64,000 nt of DNA from an uncultured Bacilli bacterium (GTDB lineage Bacteria; Bacillota_I; Bacilli_A; RF39; UBA660), in assembly GCA_934095825.1 (NCBI GenBank), contig CAKOKQ010000002.1:62001-126000 (forward strand), in the 5' to 3' direction. A program made the translations under genes and the position numbers. Below, piece after piece: positions 19,618 through 28,677 of the stretch. Numbering within the stretch: position 1 is the stretch's first letter; each line of letters begins with the position of its first letter. Under the pieces are notes generated by a model that saw only the letters and a list, made by a program, of their open reading frames with translations, was not told the DNA's origin and did no database searches.

Positions 19618-20124
19618 ATGCAATTTATTTATGAAAAAATTTTAAATAATTATATCTTAGTTGAGCTTGTAAAAGCCTTAATAGTTGTTTTAATAATAAT
19701 TATTTTAGCTGTTAATATTGGTACTTATCTTTATAAAAATAGCATTCATAGTTTTTATACTACCAATGGTTTAATTATTGATTTGCAAGATACTATAAAA
19801 AAGGATTTAGATAAACTTACTGATGTTGAAACTTTAAAAGAAAAGGGAAATATTGTTGGCATTACCAATAATAATGAAGATGGTCATTATCGTTTACTTT
19901 TATGTGGCAGGAAAAATGCTCAGTTGCGTTTAAATATTAACAATACTAGTATTAAAAATTTAGATAATTACCAGTATGAAAATGGCTGTTACATTCTAAA
20001 TGATAAAGTAATTTCGGCTTCTTCCACGGATACTTATGAATTAAAACTTTTTATTCCTAAATCTTCTAGCTTAACTGATTATTATGCTAATTATAAAATT
20101 AAAGTTGAAGGTTATACTCCTTAA
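19618..20124 (+). CDS. single-TM anchored extracytoplasmic protein, unknown
   Basis: Unrecognised 168-aa protein. One TM at about 13-35, then an extracytoplasmic domain with two cysteines (in LLLCGRK and NGCYIL, about 29 residues apart) that could form a disulfide, and beta-strand-like segments. GAAAGG lies before the ATG. It is 100 nt after mtaB and convergent with the ylbJ-like gene. Confidence 0.65.
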   Translation: MQFIYEKILNNYILVELVKALIVVLIIIILAVNIGTYLYKNSIHSFYTTNGLIIDLQDTIKKDLDKLTDVETLKEKGNIVGITNNNEDGHYRLLLCGRKNAQLRLNINNTSIKNLDNYQYENGCYILNDKVISASSTDTYELKLFIPKSSSLTDYYANYKIKVEGYTP

Positions 20125-20215
20125 CTAAGGGTGATTGTTTTTAAGTAAACTAAAATTATGATAAAATTTGGAGTATCCTTTAAATAAACATATTAATATT
20201 ATCTGATTAAAATAG

Positions 20216-21073
20216 TTAGATAATATGAAATAGGGTAGCTAGTAAGAAAAGGCTACTACTTAAAAAGGTGGCATAAAAGCGTCCATATAAGTAGTTACTT
20301 ACTTTAATTTTACTGTTACTTAGAACCGTTTTTATTTGCATTAAAATACAAAAACCACCAAAATTGATAAAAATTATACTTAAAAGCGTTTTAAAATAAG
20401 TAGAAATTTCGGATATTTTAAGAAAAGCTAAGCCATTTGTAACTTCTATTATCCCTGTAAAAGCCTTAAAATTATCGGGAATTACTAGAGTTAGTAAATT
20501 AAATATAATAATCATTCCTAAGATATTAAGAAATATCTGGGAAGCACTGCTAACAGATTGAACTAAAATTTCACAAAAAGGTAACTCTTTTCCTTTAACA
20601 ATGGAAGAAGCTTGTTTAATTTTGCAAAAATTATAGATAATAATATTACTAAAATAGCTAATGATAATAATTGCTATCGTTAACTTTTGACTAAAAAAAC
20701 ATTGTAACATAGTATATAAAAATAGGGGATTAATAAAAAAATTGCACATAATATAAGTGTTAGCGGCCTCTTCACTAATTACTTTTCTATCTAGTAAATC
20801 TTTAATAATTACTGCATTGTTTGGGGTGCCACTAAGTAAACTCATAATAAAAATATATAAATAATGGGAGTTAGTTACTTTAAAAAGATAATAAGGAAAG
20901 TTATAATTAATTAAAATTTTGCTTATAATATACATAGGAAAAAGCGATATAAAGACTTTTGACAAAAAAAGTTTGCAAGAATTTAAAATTGAACTTCCAA
21001 CTAAAACATTATGTGTAAAGAGTAAGTAAACTAATACCAGTGATACGCAAATAATTGTTATATTTTTTTTCAT
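20216..21073 (-). CDS. ylbJ: YlbJ-like integral membrane protein
   Basis: Polytopic protein of about 285 aa with around seven hydrophobic segments and two short re-entrant motifs, LLSGTPNNAVIIKDLLDRKVISEEAA and a later glycine-rich pair, matching the YlbJ nucleoside-recognition-like family. B. subtilis YlbJ is a sporulation membrane protein of unclear biochemistry. Support from context: ylbL is the divergent neighbour, as both belong to the same ylb cluster in B. subtilis. AAGGAT is 7 nt before the ATG at 21073, so that start is preferred to the ATG at 21079. Whether this organism sporulates cannot be told from here. Confidence 0.6.
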   Translation of the reverse strand: MKKNITIICVSLVLVYLLFTHNVLVGSSILNSCKLFLSKVFISLFPMYIISKILINYNFPYYLFKVTNSHYLYIFIMSLLSGTPNNAVIIKDLLDRKVISEEAANTYIMCNFFINPLFLYTMLQCFFSQKLTIAIIIISYFSNIIIYNFCKIKQASSIVKGKELPFCEILVQSVSSASQIFLNILGMIIIFNLLTLVIPDNFKAFTGIIEVTNGLAFLKISEISTYFKTLLSIIFINFGGFCILMQIKTVLSNSKIKVSNYLYGRFYATFLSSSLFLLATLFHII

Positions 21074-21114
21074 ATCCATATCCTTTTTTGATATAATTAA
21101 ATAAGGTGATTCAT

Positions 21115-22119
21115 TTGATTAATAAATATTATGCAAGTGTAAAAAAGTTCATACGAGAAAATTACAAGTTTTTATTAACTTTTGTCTTTATTTTTCTTTT
21201 ATTTTTTATAGATACTCCGTATCTTATTTATACCCCTGGTGATTATATTGATTTAAGTAAGAGGCTAGAAGTAGCAACCGATAATAAAACTTCTGGAACC
21301 TTTGGGATGGCTTATGTTAGTGTCATTAAAGCAAGTCCGGCCTTTCTTGGACTTAGTTATTTAAACAAAAACTGGGATATTATTAGTAAAGACAAAGTTA
21401 AGTATGATGATGAAACATTAAAAGAATCTGAAAAACGCGATAAAATTAGTATGGAAGAAGCCGTTAGTAATGCGAAAATAGCAGCTTTTAAAGAGGCTGA
21501 GGCCCCATATGATATTAAAAATATTCGCCATATTATAACTTACTTAGATAGTGATGATACCGAACTAAAACTTTTTGATGAAATTAAAACTGTTGATGGT
21601 AAAGATATAAATAATTTAGAAGATATTAGAAAAATAGTTGACTCTAAAGAAATTGGTGCTAAAATGAATATCGAGGTATTAAGAAATGATAAATTAATTT
21701 CTGTTAGTTCTAAGGTTTATGAAAAAGAGGGGCGCAAGCTTCTTGGCATATCTTTAACAAATGTCTATGAAGTAAGTACAGATCCCGAAGTAGAGATTAA
21801 AATAAAATCTAATGAATCAGGACCTTCGGGTGGTCTTATGATGGCTCTTAGTGTTTATAATTCTTTAGTTAAGGAAGATATTAGTAAGGGTAAAAAAATT
21901 ATTGGGACCGGTACCATTGATATTGATGGCAATGTTGGGGAAATTGGGGGCGTTAAATATAAGTTGATAGGAGCCGTAAAAAATAAATCCGATATCTTCT
22001 TGTGTCCGAAAGAAAACTATGAAGAAGCCCTAAAAGTTGCTAAAGATAACAAATATAGTATCAAAATTATAAGTGTTGGTACCCTAAAAGAAGCAATAGA
22101 GGAGTTGAAAAAATTATGA
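21115..22119 (+). CDS. ylbL: YlbL, PDZ-Lon-type membrane serine protease
   Basis: Membrane-anchored protease with one N-terminal TM (about 18-36), an insert, a PDZ domain (about 150-205) and a C-terminal Lon-type S16 domain without the ATPase. The serine is in GPSGGLM and the lysine in IGGVKYKLIGA. B. subtilis YlbL degrades a cell division inhibitor after DNA damage. AGGTGAT (21104-21110) precedes a TTG at 21115, which I prefer to the GTG at 21106 that overlaps that site. It overlaps the HD-domain gene by 4 nt. Confidence 0.9.
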   Translation: MINKYYASVKKFIRENYKFLLTFVFIFLLFFIDTPYLIYTPGDYIDLSKRLEVATDNKTSGTFGMAYVSVIKASPAFLGLSYLNKNWDIISKDKVKYDDETLKESEKRDKISMEEAVSNAKIAAFKEAEAPYDIKNIRHIITYLDSDDTELKLFDEIKTVDGKDINNLEDIRKIVDSKEIGAKMNIEVLRNDKLISVSSKVYEKEGRKLLGISLTNVYEVSTDPEVEIKIKSNESGPSGGLMMALSVYNSLVKEDISKGKKIIGTGTIDIDGNVGEIGGVKYKLIGAVKNKSDIFLCPKENYEEALKVAKDNKYSIKIISVGTLKEAIEELKKL

Positions 22120-22721
22120 AAATGGAGAAGCCTAAATATTATAATCCTAATGTCTATGATGATTTAGACTTTATAAATAAATGTTCTTATTTTAATGAAT
22201 GGTACCAGCTTGTTCTACCCATTCTTTTAAATGATGAATTCCAACGCCGAAAACTTTTTTTGCATCATGAATCTTCAGTTTGGAATCATTCCATTATGGT
22301 TTCCTTTAAATCATTTTTGGTAGCAAAATTTTATAATTTAAATGTTTATGATGCCACCATAGCGGGTTTACTGCACGATTTTTACCCTCAAGCTTGGCAA
22401 TATAGTGAAGAACTTTATAATTTAGATCCCTCTTATTTAACCAGATATTTTAAAAAACATAAAAAACTTACGGAATTACATGGCTTTGTTCATGGTAAGG
22501 AAGCCGCTATCAACGCTCAAAAATATTTTCCCCAAATGGTAAATAAGCGCATTCTTGATAGTATCAAATATCATATGTTTCCTTTAACGGTTATTCCTCC
22601 TCATTATATTGAAGGCTGGATAGTAACTTCTATGGATAAAAAAGTATCTGTTAGTGTTTTTAAAGATATTAAAGAACTTCCTAATTATGTTGGTATTAGA
22701 CTTCATAAAGTTAGTAAATAG
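22116..22721 (+). CDS. HD-domain phosphohydrolase family protein
   Basis: Putative metal-dependent phosphohydrolase. HD-domain residues are visible: H58 in WNHS, H87-D88 in GLLHDFYP, H122 and H126 in LHGFVHG, and a later D in SMDKKV. The substrate cannot be told. It is coupled to ylbL by an ATGA overlap and its transcription ends at the hairpin at 22813. In B. subtilis ylbL neighbours ylbM (tmcAL), not an HD protein. Confidence 0.75.
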   Translation: MKMEKPKYYNPNVYDDLDFINKCSYFNEWYQLVLPILLNDEFQRRKLFLHHESSVWNHSIMVSFKSFLVAKFYNLNVYDATIAGLLHDFYPQAWQYSEELYNLDPSYLTRYFKKHKKLTELHGFVHGKEAAINAQKYFPQMVNKRILDSIKYHMFPLTVIPPHYIEGWIVTSMDKKVSVSVFKDIKELPNYVGIRLHKVSK

Positions 22722-22812
22722 TTAAAAATAGAGTACCACTTATAAAATATAAAATTTAAAAATAGGTTAATTTAAAATCAAAAATATAAAAAATTTAAAA
22801 TAAAAATCATTA

Positions 22813-22845
22813 AAATATTGATAATTCAAACTGTCAATATTTTTT
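22813..22845 (+). terminator. intrinsic terminator after the ylbL operon
   Basis: Perfect 9-bp stem AAATATTGA (22813-22821) with TCAATATTT (22834-22842), then a T run. Confidence 0.8.
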
Positions 22846-22870
22846 CTTTGGTCAAAAGATTACTTTTTTC

Positions 22871-22898
22871 TTGTAATTTAAGAAAATATCCTTATAAT
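22871..22898 (+). promoter_or_regulatory. sigma-A-type promoter
   Basis: TTGTAA (22871-22876), 16-nt spacer, TATAAT (22893-22898), about 18 nt before the next ATG. Confidence 0.6.
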
Positions 22899-22915
22899 AT
22901 TTAGCAAGGTGATTT

Positions 22916-23770
22916 ATGATGTTAATATTAATTTTTTACTATCTTTTAATGGCATTAATTCTTTTCTTTCTTATTAATTTTTTAAAATTTAAGAAAAAAG
23001 ATAGCCTGCTATTTCCCATATTTTATCTCTTTATCTGTGCTTCTTATCTAGAAATACATAATCTGGCTTATAATTATATTTTTATTATCATTCTTTTTGA
23101 ATTTTTTATTGAATTATTCTATAACTATACCCTAAGAGATAATAAAGCAAGCTTTGATATCAATTATTTCTTGAAAAAATATAGTTTTTTAATTATTTTT
23201 AGTGTCTTTTTAGAAAACTATCTTTTTAGTAAAGTTAGTAGTATTTTACCTAATATTGAAATGGTTAAAACAATTATCTGGTTCATAATTCTTCTTTATT
23301 TATATAACCTAGTAGAAGAACTTATTAAGATTCATGAAAATGGTAAGAATACATACAATGCCTTACAAGATAAAAATTATATTATCAGTAGTTATGCTAA
23401 ATACAAATTACAGTATAAAGATATTCTTAAGAATTATGAGATACCAGTTAAAGAGTTGGCTTTAGCACTTTTAATATACGAAGACTATAATACACCTAAA
23501 CTAAAACGCAACCTAGATAACTTTCTTTTTGGGCGTCTTAAAAAAGTAGGTAAGCTTGGTATTATGCAAGTTGAAACTAAAACATTCATTACTGATGAAG
23601 AATCAATTCGTTTTGTTTGCAATGCTTTAGAAAAAAAGTATGAGGAAATTCCTTATCGCAAAAACAATACGGGCAAGCTTATTTTAAAAGATTATCTTAA
23701 AGATTATAATAAATACAATATTGTCGTTAATATTTATGAAAATATTAAAGCTTTTGAAGAATTAAATTAA
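22916..23770 (+). CDS. polytopic membrane protein with lysozyme-like C-terminal domain
   Basis: Not recognised with certainty. The first 145 residues hold about four or five TMs. The C-terminal 140 residues have ALLIYEDYNTPK and then GIMQVETKTF, which resemble the catalytic Glu and the GLMQ motif of lysozyme or lytic transglycosylase folds, so a wall-acting or degenerate muramidase-like role is possible. AAGGTGATTT precedes the ATG. Confidence 0.5.
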   Translation: MMLILIFYYLLMALILFFLINFLKFKKKDSLLFPIFYLFICASYLEIHNLAYNYIFIIILFEFFIELFYNYTLRDNKASFDINYFLKKYSFLIIFSVFLENYLFSKVSSILPNIEMVKTIIWFIILLYLYNLVEELIKIHENGKNTYNALQDKNYIISSYAKYKLQYKDILKNYEIPVKELALALLIYEDYNTPKLKRNLDNFLFGRLKKVGKLGIMQVETKTFITDEESIRFVCNALEKKYEEIPYRKNNTGKLILKDYLKDYNKYNIVVNIYENIKAFEELN

Positions 23771-23814
23771 GACATGAAATTTTAGTTATTACATATAGTT
23801 TACTAGGTGATTAT

Positions 23815-24411
23815 ATGCAATATATACTAGAAGTTGAAAATACTAGTAAGAAAATTAATTCTTTAAAAGAGGCTATTATAAAAAAAGAACTACGGTTTAA
23901 TATAAGTGATTATGAAGGTAAATTTTACTTTTTTGGTCTTGGTAATTGTTCAAATAAGAAATATTATTCTTTTAGTGTTCCTGATAATGTTACTAATGTC
24001 TATTCATATTTGCAAAATAATATTGATATCCTTGAATTAAGGCCCACTTTTATTGAAAATACTATTTTTGATTTAAAAAGTAAATTTCATTTATTTAATG
24101 ATGTTTATAAAACAGATGATTTTGTTTTATCAAGTAGCAATGAAGACGAGACTTGTTTTTACCTTCGAAATATTAGCAATCGCAAACTGACTGTCGTTGA
24201 TTATCGAACTATAATTAATATTTTAAAAGATTATTATGCCGATATCTGGGGACTTGATTTAAATGCCGGAGATTACAGTATTATTTATCTTTATACAACC
24301 GACCATAAATTTTGTAAAATTTTAATTGAACCCGTTATGCAATTAAATAAACCTTGTTCTTCTTCCAAAAATGGTCGCATTTTAAAACTTAATCATAATT
24401 TGAATGTCTAA
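23815..24411 (+). CDS. hypothetical protein
   Basis: Unrecognised 198-aa soluble protein with no signal or TM. It mixes short beta and alpha segments and has four scattered cysteines. TAGGTGATTAT precedes the ATG, 44 nt after the membrane protein gene, so the two are probably co-transcribed. A small terminator overlaps its stop. Confidence 0.65.
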   Translation: MQYILEVENTSKKINSLKEAIIKKELRFNISDYEGKFYFFGLGNCSNKKYYSFSVPDNVTNVYSYLQNNIDILELRPTFIENTIFDLKSKFHLFNDVYKTDDFVLSSSNEDETCFYLRNISNRKLTVVDYRTIINILKDYYADIWGLDLNAGDYSIIYLYTTDHKFCKILIEPVMQLNKPCSSSKNGRILKLNHNLNV

Positions 24412-24427
24412 AAGCATTCTTTTTTTT
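24402..24427 (+). terminator. short intrinsic terminator
   Basis: GAATG (24402-24406) pairs with CATTC (24415-24419), followed by eight T. The stem is only 5 bp. Confidence 0.5.
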
Positions 24428-24522
24428 ATCCAACAAGATTATAGAATAACCTGCCGATAAGTGGATAATTCAAAAAAACTTATAAAACCATAAAATTTTG
24501 CCATACTAAAAATGGTGATGTT

Positions 24523-25419
24523 ATGAAAAATAATACAGGTTATACTATTTTAATCTTAATTTTAGGACTTTTCTTGTTAACTATTCCTTTAAATATTCAA
24601 GAAAGTAGAGCTAAGAATACTAATTATGACCTTGATAGTATTAATAAAAATAGTGAAAATAATCAAGATAATTCAAGTACTCAAAATAATGATAATAATA
24701 ACAATAATGATAATAACGGTACCGACCGGAAAAGTACCGAAGATAATAAAAACTTTTCAGAAAATGCTAATAAGGCTAACATAGAAGATAAGGCTACTGA
24801 TAAACAAGATAGTACTGGACAAAAATATGTGGCTCTAACTTTTGATGATGGACCTAGTGGTTTTACTAAGGAAATAGTATCCTTACTTAAAGAATATAAT
24901 TATAATGCTACCTTCTTTATTTTAGGTAATAAATTAAATATCGATTATAAAGAAATTTTACAAGAAAGTCTTAAAAACGGTAATGAGATAGGCATTCATG
25001 GCTTTTCCCATAAATCCTTTACAAGACTAAAAATGCCAGAACTAGAAGATGAAATTAATAAAAGTAAAAAATATGTATATAATTTAACTGGTTATACACC
25101 AACTTTGGTGCGCCCACCTTATGGAAATATCAATAATGACATTCGTAAATCTGGTTATGGTCCTTATATTTTATGGAATAATGATACTTTAGATTGGAAA
25201 CTAAGAGATGCAAAGAAAATTTATAATCGTCTAACCACCAGCATTGAAGAAAATAATATCATTTTAATGCATGATACTTATCTTACTACTTATAAAGCTT
25301 TAGAACTTATCTTGCCATATTTAAAAGAAAATAATTATAAAGTTGTAACCGTTAGTAAATTATTTGCAATAAATGGCAAAACATTAGAAAATACTAAAAG
25401 TTATCGTTATGCAAATTAA
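24523..25419 (+). CDS. secreted polysaccharide deacetylase (PdaA-like)
   Basis: Probable peptidoglycan or glycan N-deacetylase of the NodB family. N-terminal signal or anchor (about 5-22), an Asn/Asp-rich linker to about residue 95, then NodB motifs TFDDGPS, HGFSH, RPPYG and LMHD. This is the second deacetylase in the window; unlike the one at 6494 it has no Ig repeats. ATGGTGATGTT precedes the ATG. Confidence 0.88.
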   Translation: MKNNTGYTILILILGLFLLTIPLNIQESRAKNTNYDLDSINKNSENNQDNSSTQNNDNNNNNDNNGTDRKSTEDNKNFSENANKANIEDKATDKQDSTGQKYVALTFDDGPSGFTKEIVSLLKEYNYNATFFILGNKLNIDYKEILQESLKNGNEIGIHGFSHKSFTRLKMPELEDEINKSKKYVYNLTGYTPTLVRPPYGNINNDIRKSGYGPYILWNNDTLDWKLRDAKKIYNRLTTSIEENNIILMHDTYLTTYKALELILPYLKENNYKVVTVSKLFAINGKTLENTKSYRYAN

Positions 25420-25442
25420 TATTAAATAAAAAGTAATTGTTC

Positions 25443-25829
25443 TTAGATTAAAGGCAATTCCTCATCAAAGTCATCATCTTTTGTCGCAACATATAAACTA
25501 ATGACGCCACCAATTAAAAATAGGATAGCTGCTACAAAGACTAAATCTGTTAGTCTCTTTTTATTTGGGTTAGTATTTTTATAACGCGTAAGTGTAGTTT
25601 CATCTTTAAAAGCGACATAAGCAAAATAAATATAAATAAAAAGAATAACTGTCAGAACTGTTTTGTTAATCTGACGAAACTTTTGCTTATAAAATTTTTG
25701 ATTAGTTTTTAAATATAATTTTTCTAAATAATTAGAATAAAGATTAAAACACACTAAAAAAATATAAATTATCCAAATAAATGATTCAATATTAATTCGT
25801 TTTATTGTGTTCATTTTATCATTATTCAT
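25443..25829 (-). CDS. small membrane protein, unknown
   Basis: Unrecognised 128-aa protein with three predicted TMs (about 13-31, 56-73 and 93-113) and an acidic C-terminus. Convergent with the deacetylase. The ribosome site is weak for both candidate ATGs (25829 and 25814), so the start is uncertain. Confidence 0.5.
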   Translation of the reverse strand: MNNDKMNTIKRINIESFIWIIYIFLVCFNLYSNYLEKLYLKTNQKFYKQKFRQINKTVLTVILFIYIYFAYVAFKDETTLTRYKNTNPNKKRLTDLVFVAAILFLIGGVISLYVATKDDDFDEELPLI

Positions 25830-26176
25830 AGTAAATTATATGAAAAAAACTAAAAAGCAAGTGCTAAAAAATGATTTTATTATTTATAGTTTCTAATTTA
25901 TTGCTAAGTAGAGTAGGAAGTCATAATAAAAGTGTTAGTTTCAGATATTATTTAATCTTTAAATACAGTTGTAATTCCTATAATATATTTGGGGTGGTGT
26001 TTGTTTTTTGTTTAAAATTGATTCATATCTATAGATCAAAGCTTCTATAATAAATAGAATTTTTTTACATAGTTGATTAAATAAAGAAAATGAGTTATCA
26101 AAAAGTAAATTCTAATCATAAAAACAGCCGTTTTTGCAAGCTTACAAAAAAAATTGCTAAAAATTGCAAAAAACAG
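25830..26176. other. intergenic region without a recognised gene
   Basis: About 350 nt of AT-rich DNA before the tRNA promoter. It contains a GT-rich patch (about 25990-26012) and a short ATATCTATAGAT palindrome near 26027-26038. I see no ORF or known RNA. Confidence 0.5.
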
Positions 26177-26205
26177 TTGCAAAACAAAGCAATATTTAGT
26201 AAAAT
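26177..26205 (+). promoter_or_regulatory. promoter for the tRNA pair
   Basis: TTGCAA (26177-26182), 17-nt spacer, TAAAAT (26200-26205), 20 nt before tRNA-Ile. Confidence 0.55.
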
Positions 26206-26225
26206 TAAGAAGTCAGCAAGGAAAT

Positions 26226-26302
<77 letters not shown>

Positions 26303-26314
26303 TTTTATTTTACT

Positions 26315-26390
26315 GGCCTGTTGGTGAAGCGGTTAACACATATGCCTTTCACGCATACATACATGGGTTCAAATCCCGTACAGGTCACCA
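26315..26390 (+). tRNA. tRNA-Glu (TTC)
   Basis: Cloverleaf of 76 nt with encoded CCA. The acceptor GGCCTGT pairs with ACAGGTC, the anticodon stem TATGC/GCATA holds CTTTCAC with anticodon TTC, and the T arm is GGGTTCAAATCCC. It follows tRNA-Ile by 12 nt. Confidence 0.96.
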
Positions 26391-26401
26391 ATTTTGATAT
26401 T

Positions 26402-26430
26402 AAGGTCCGGTTAAACGGGCTTTTTATTTT
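26402..26430 (+). terminator. intrinsic terminator after the tRNAs
   Basis: AAGGTCCG pairs with CGGGCTT with one bulge and one wobble pair, followed by TTTTATTTT. Confidence 0.65.
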
Positions 26431-26482
26431 GCCAAAAAAGTTTTAAGCACACGGCAAACACACTTTTTTCTGGTGTCTTACT

Positions 26483-26510
26483 TTGCAATAATAAAATCGT
26501 ATGATATAAT
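26483..26510 (+). promoter_or_regulatory. sigma-A-type promoter
   Basis: TTGCAA (26483-26488), 16-nt spacer, TATAAT (26505-26510), just before the small membrane protein gene and possibly the ruvX operon. Confidence 0.6.
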
Positions 26511-26525
26511 GAGTTCGGTGGTTTT

Positions 26526-26807
26526 ATGAAAAAAGAAAAAAATGTAACTAGTGATTACTTTACAACCGAAGAAGGAAAATTTATTAGACACCAATCTAAA
26601 AAAATAAGAATTGAAGGCATCCTTTGTCTTGCTCTTGGTCTTATTTATCTTCTTTTTAATGTTTATAAAAAAGAAGGGTGGTATATGTATTTAGTAACTT
26701 TATCCCTATTTGTGTTCGGCACTTATTTTATTTATAAATCATATAGCATTAAAGATTTCAAAAAGAAAATCTATGATTATAAAAAAAATAATCCTGATGT
26801 AAAATAA
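26526..26807 (+). CDS. small two-TM membrane protein, unknown
   Basis: Unrecognised 93-aa protein with charged ends and two TMs (about 30-46 and 53-71). CGGTGG precedes the ATG and a good promoter lies upstream. It occupies the position before ruvX where B. subtilis has another small gene (yrzL), but I see no sequence resemblance. Confidence 0.65.
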   Translation: MKKEKNVTSDYFTTEEGKFIRHQSKKIRIEGILCLALGLIYLLFNVYKKEGWYMYLVTLSLFVFGTYFIYKSYSIKDFKKKIYDYKKNNPDVK

Positions 26808-26905
26808 TCGAGATAAATTACTAATGACTTTTAAACTTTCTCTTAGAAATTAAAAAAGTTAAGGAAAACAATGACTTATTAAAAGTCATTTTATTAGAGG
26901 TGAAG

Positions 26906-27331
26906 ATGATAGCACTAGGTTTAGATTTAGGAACTAAAACTTTAGGGGTTGCTATTTCCAGAACAGGAATTATAGCTAATCCATATAAATTATTAAGATA
27001 TAATAATGAGGAATACGGCAGATTAGCCTTAGAAGTTGCCAATATTGTAAGACAAGAAAATGTTACCGAAATAGCTTTAGGACTTCCTAAAAATATGAAC
27101 AATTCATGTGGCTTTGCGACGGAAAGAAGTCAAAACTTTAAAAAGATTTTAGAAAAATATGTTGATGTTCCCATTACTTTAGTTGATGAAAGACTAAGTA
27201 CAGTAGAGGCAACTAACATATTGTTAGCAAACGACATGTCTAGAAAAAAAAGAAAAAATGTAATTGATGTTACAGCAGCAATGATTATACTTGATACCTA
27301 TTTAAAGAAAAGGAAAGCAAATGAAAAATAA
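26906..27331 (+). CDS. ruvX: RuvX/YqgF-family nuclease
   Basis: RNase H-fold nuclease involved in 16S rRNA 5' end maturation and proposed as a Holliday junction resolvase. The first residues MIALGLDLGTKTLGVA carry a catalytic Asp; VDERLST and a C-terminal DVTAAMIIL segment with another Asp complete the site. I choose the ATG at 26906 (141 aa) because AGAGGTGA lies just before it, rather than the GTG at 26900. A hairpin precedes it (26868-26891). It overlaps yrzB by 11 nt. Confidence 0.93.
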   Translation: MIALGLDLGTKTLGVAISRTGIIANPYKLLRYNNEEYGRLALEVANIVRQENVTEIALGLPKNMNNSCGFATERSQNFKKILEKYVDVPITLVDERLSTVEATNILLANDMSRKKRKNVIDVTAAMIILDTYLKKRKANEK

Positions 27332-27599
27332 TAAAATTAAATTAATCAATGATAAAGGGGAAGAATGTTTATTTGACCCATTATTTACTTTTGATAGTGA
27401 AGAAACTAAAAAGAGTTATATTGTTTATACTAATCATGAAAAAGATGAAGATGGTAAAGAAAAAGTTTACGCTTCTATTTATGATGCTACGGGTAAAGAC
27501 ATGAATCTTTATCCAATTGAAACGGAAAAAGAATGGAATCTAATTTTTAATATCTTAGAATCTATTCAAAAAAAGATGGAAGAAGAACATCATGCTTAA
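27321..27599 (+). CDS. yrzB: DUF1292 family protein (YrzB-like)
   Basis: Small acidic protein of 92 aa that matches DUF1292: FTFDSEETKKSYIVYTN, VYASIYD, LYPIETEKEW and a C-terminal helix. Function unknown. Its place between ruvX and mltG is the same as in B. subtilis. It overlaps both neighbours. Confidence 0.88.
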   Translation: MKNNKIKLINDKGEECLFDPLFTFDSEETKKSYIVYTNHEKDEDGKEKVYASIYDATGKDMNLYPIETEKEWNLIFNILESIQKKMEEEHHA

Positions 27600-28665
27600 A
27601 ACGAAAATAAGTAAAATAGTTAGTATAATAGCTGGTCTTATCCTTATTCTTGTTTTGGGGGTTATCATAACTTATAATGTTATGTTAAGCCCGGTAAGTA
27701 AGGATCCTACTGCTATTACTTTTGAAATTCCTTATAAGACTACTTCTAACGAGGTTTTAAGCTCTTTAAAGAATCAAGGCTTAATTAAAAATATCACGGC
27801 CGCTAAAATTTATATGAAGTTAAATAAAATAACGAATATTCAGGCTGGTATTTATGAGCTTAATAAGACTATGTCAACTGGTGAAATTTTAAAGTCTTTT
27901 AAAGATGGCAAAGTAATAGATGATGAGGTAACTATAACTTTTGTTGAGGGTAAAAGAATTCCTTATTATGTTGAGGTTATTACGAAGAATTTTAATTATA
28001 CAACCGAGGAAGTAAACGCCCTTTTAACTGATAAAGAATTTTTAACTGAACTTATTACTAATTACTGGTTTATAAGTGAGGATATTTTAAATAAAAATAT
28101 CTATTATCCTTTGGAAGGTTATTTTTTTCCTGATACCTATAACTTCCGTAAAGAAGCAAGTATTAAAGAGATAATCTTAACTTTAATCAATGGTTTAGCA
28201 AATAAACTAGCTCCTTATAAAAAGCAAATTGAAAATAGTGGTTATACGGCTCATCAGATTCTAACCCTAGCCTCAATTGTGGAATTAGAAGGGGTAAATA
28301 ACGAGTCTAGAAGTGGGGTTGCTAGTGTTTTTTATAACCGCTTAAAAGATGGCTGGACTTTAGGTAGTGATGTAACAACTTATTATGCCGTAAAAAAAGA
28401 CTTTTCAGTTGAATTAACCCAGAATGATTTAGATACTTGTAACCCATATAATACTAGGTCTAATTGTGTAAGTGGTTTGCCCGTAGGACCTATTTGCAGT
28501 AGTGGTCTTGAAAGTATCGCTGCTACTATAAATCCTCTAAGTACTGACTATTATTATTTTGTAGCAGATAAAAACAAAAAGACATATTATGCCAAAAATC
28601 AAAGTGAATTTAATGCGATTATAGCTGATTTAAAAAAGCAAGGACTTTGGTATATCTATAATTAA
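27592..28665 (+). CDS. mltG: MltG, endolytic murein transglycosylase
   Basis: Membrane-anchored enzyme that cleaves nascent glycan strands and sets their length. One TM (about 9-29), a LysM-like region and the YceG domain with the catalytic glutamate in ASIVELEG are seen, then GLPVGPICSSG and the NPLSTDYYYFVAD family signature. 357 aa is normal. It overlaps yrzB by 8 nt. Confidence 0.94.
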   Translation: MLKTKISKIVSIIAGLILILVLGVIITYNVMLSPVSKDPTAITFEIPYKTTSNEVLSSLKNQGLIKNITAAKIYMKLNKITNIQAGIYELNKTMSTGEILKSFKDGKVIDDEVTITFVEGKRIPYYVEVITKNFNYTTEEVNALLTDKEFLTELITNYWFISEDILNKNIYYPLEGYFFPDTYNFRKEASIKEIILTLINGLANKLAPYKKQIENSGYTAHQILTLASIVELEGVNNESRSGVASVFYNRLKDGWTLGSDVTTYYAVKKDFSVELTQNDLDTCNPYNTRSNCVSGLPVGPICSSGLESIAATINPLSTDYYYFVADKNKKTYYAKNQSEFNAIIADLKKQGLWYIYN

Positions 28666-28677
28666 AGGTGATGAATT

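Noticed and set aside
20197..20226. Hairpin between 20124 and the ylbJ-like gene as a terminator
   Set aside because: Stem ATATTATCTGATT/AGTTAGATAATAT is good, but there is no U tract on either strand.
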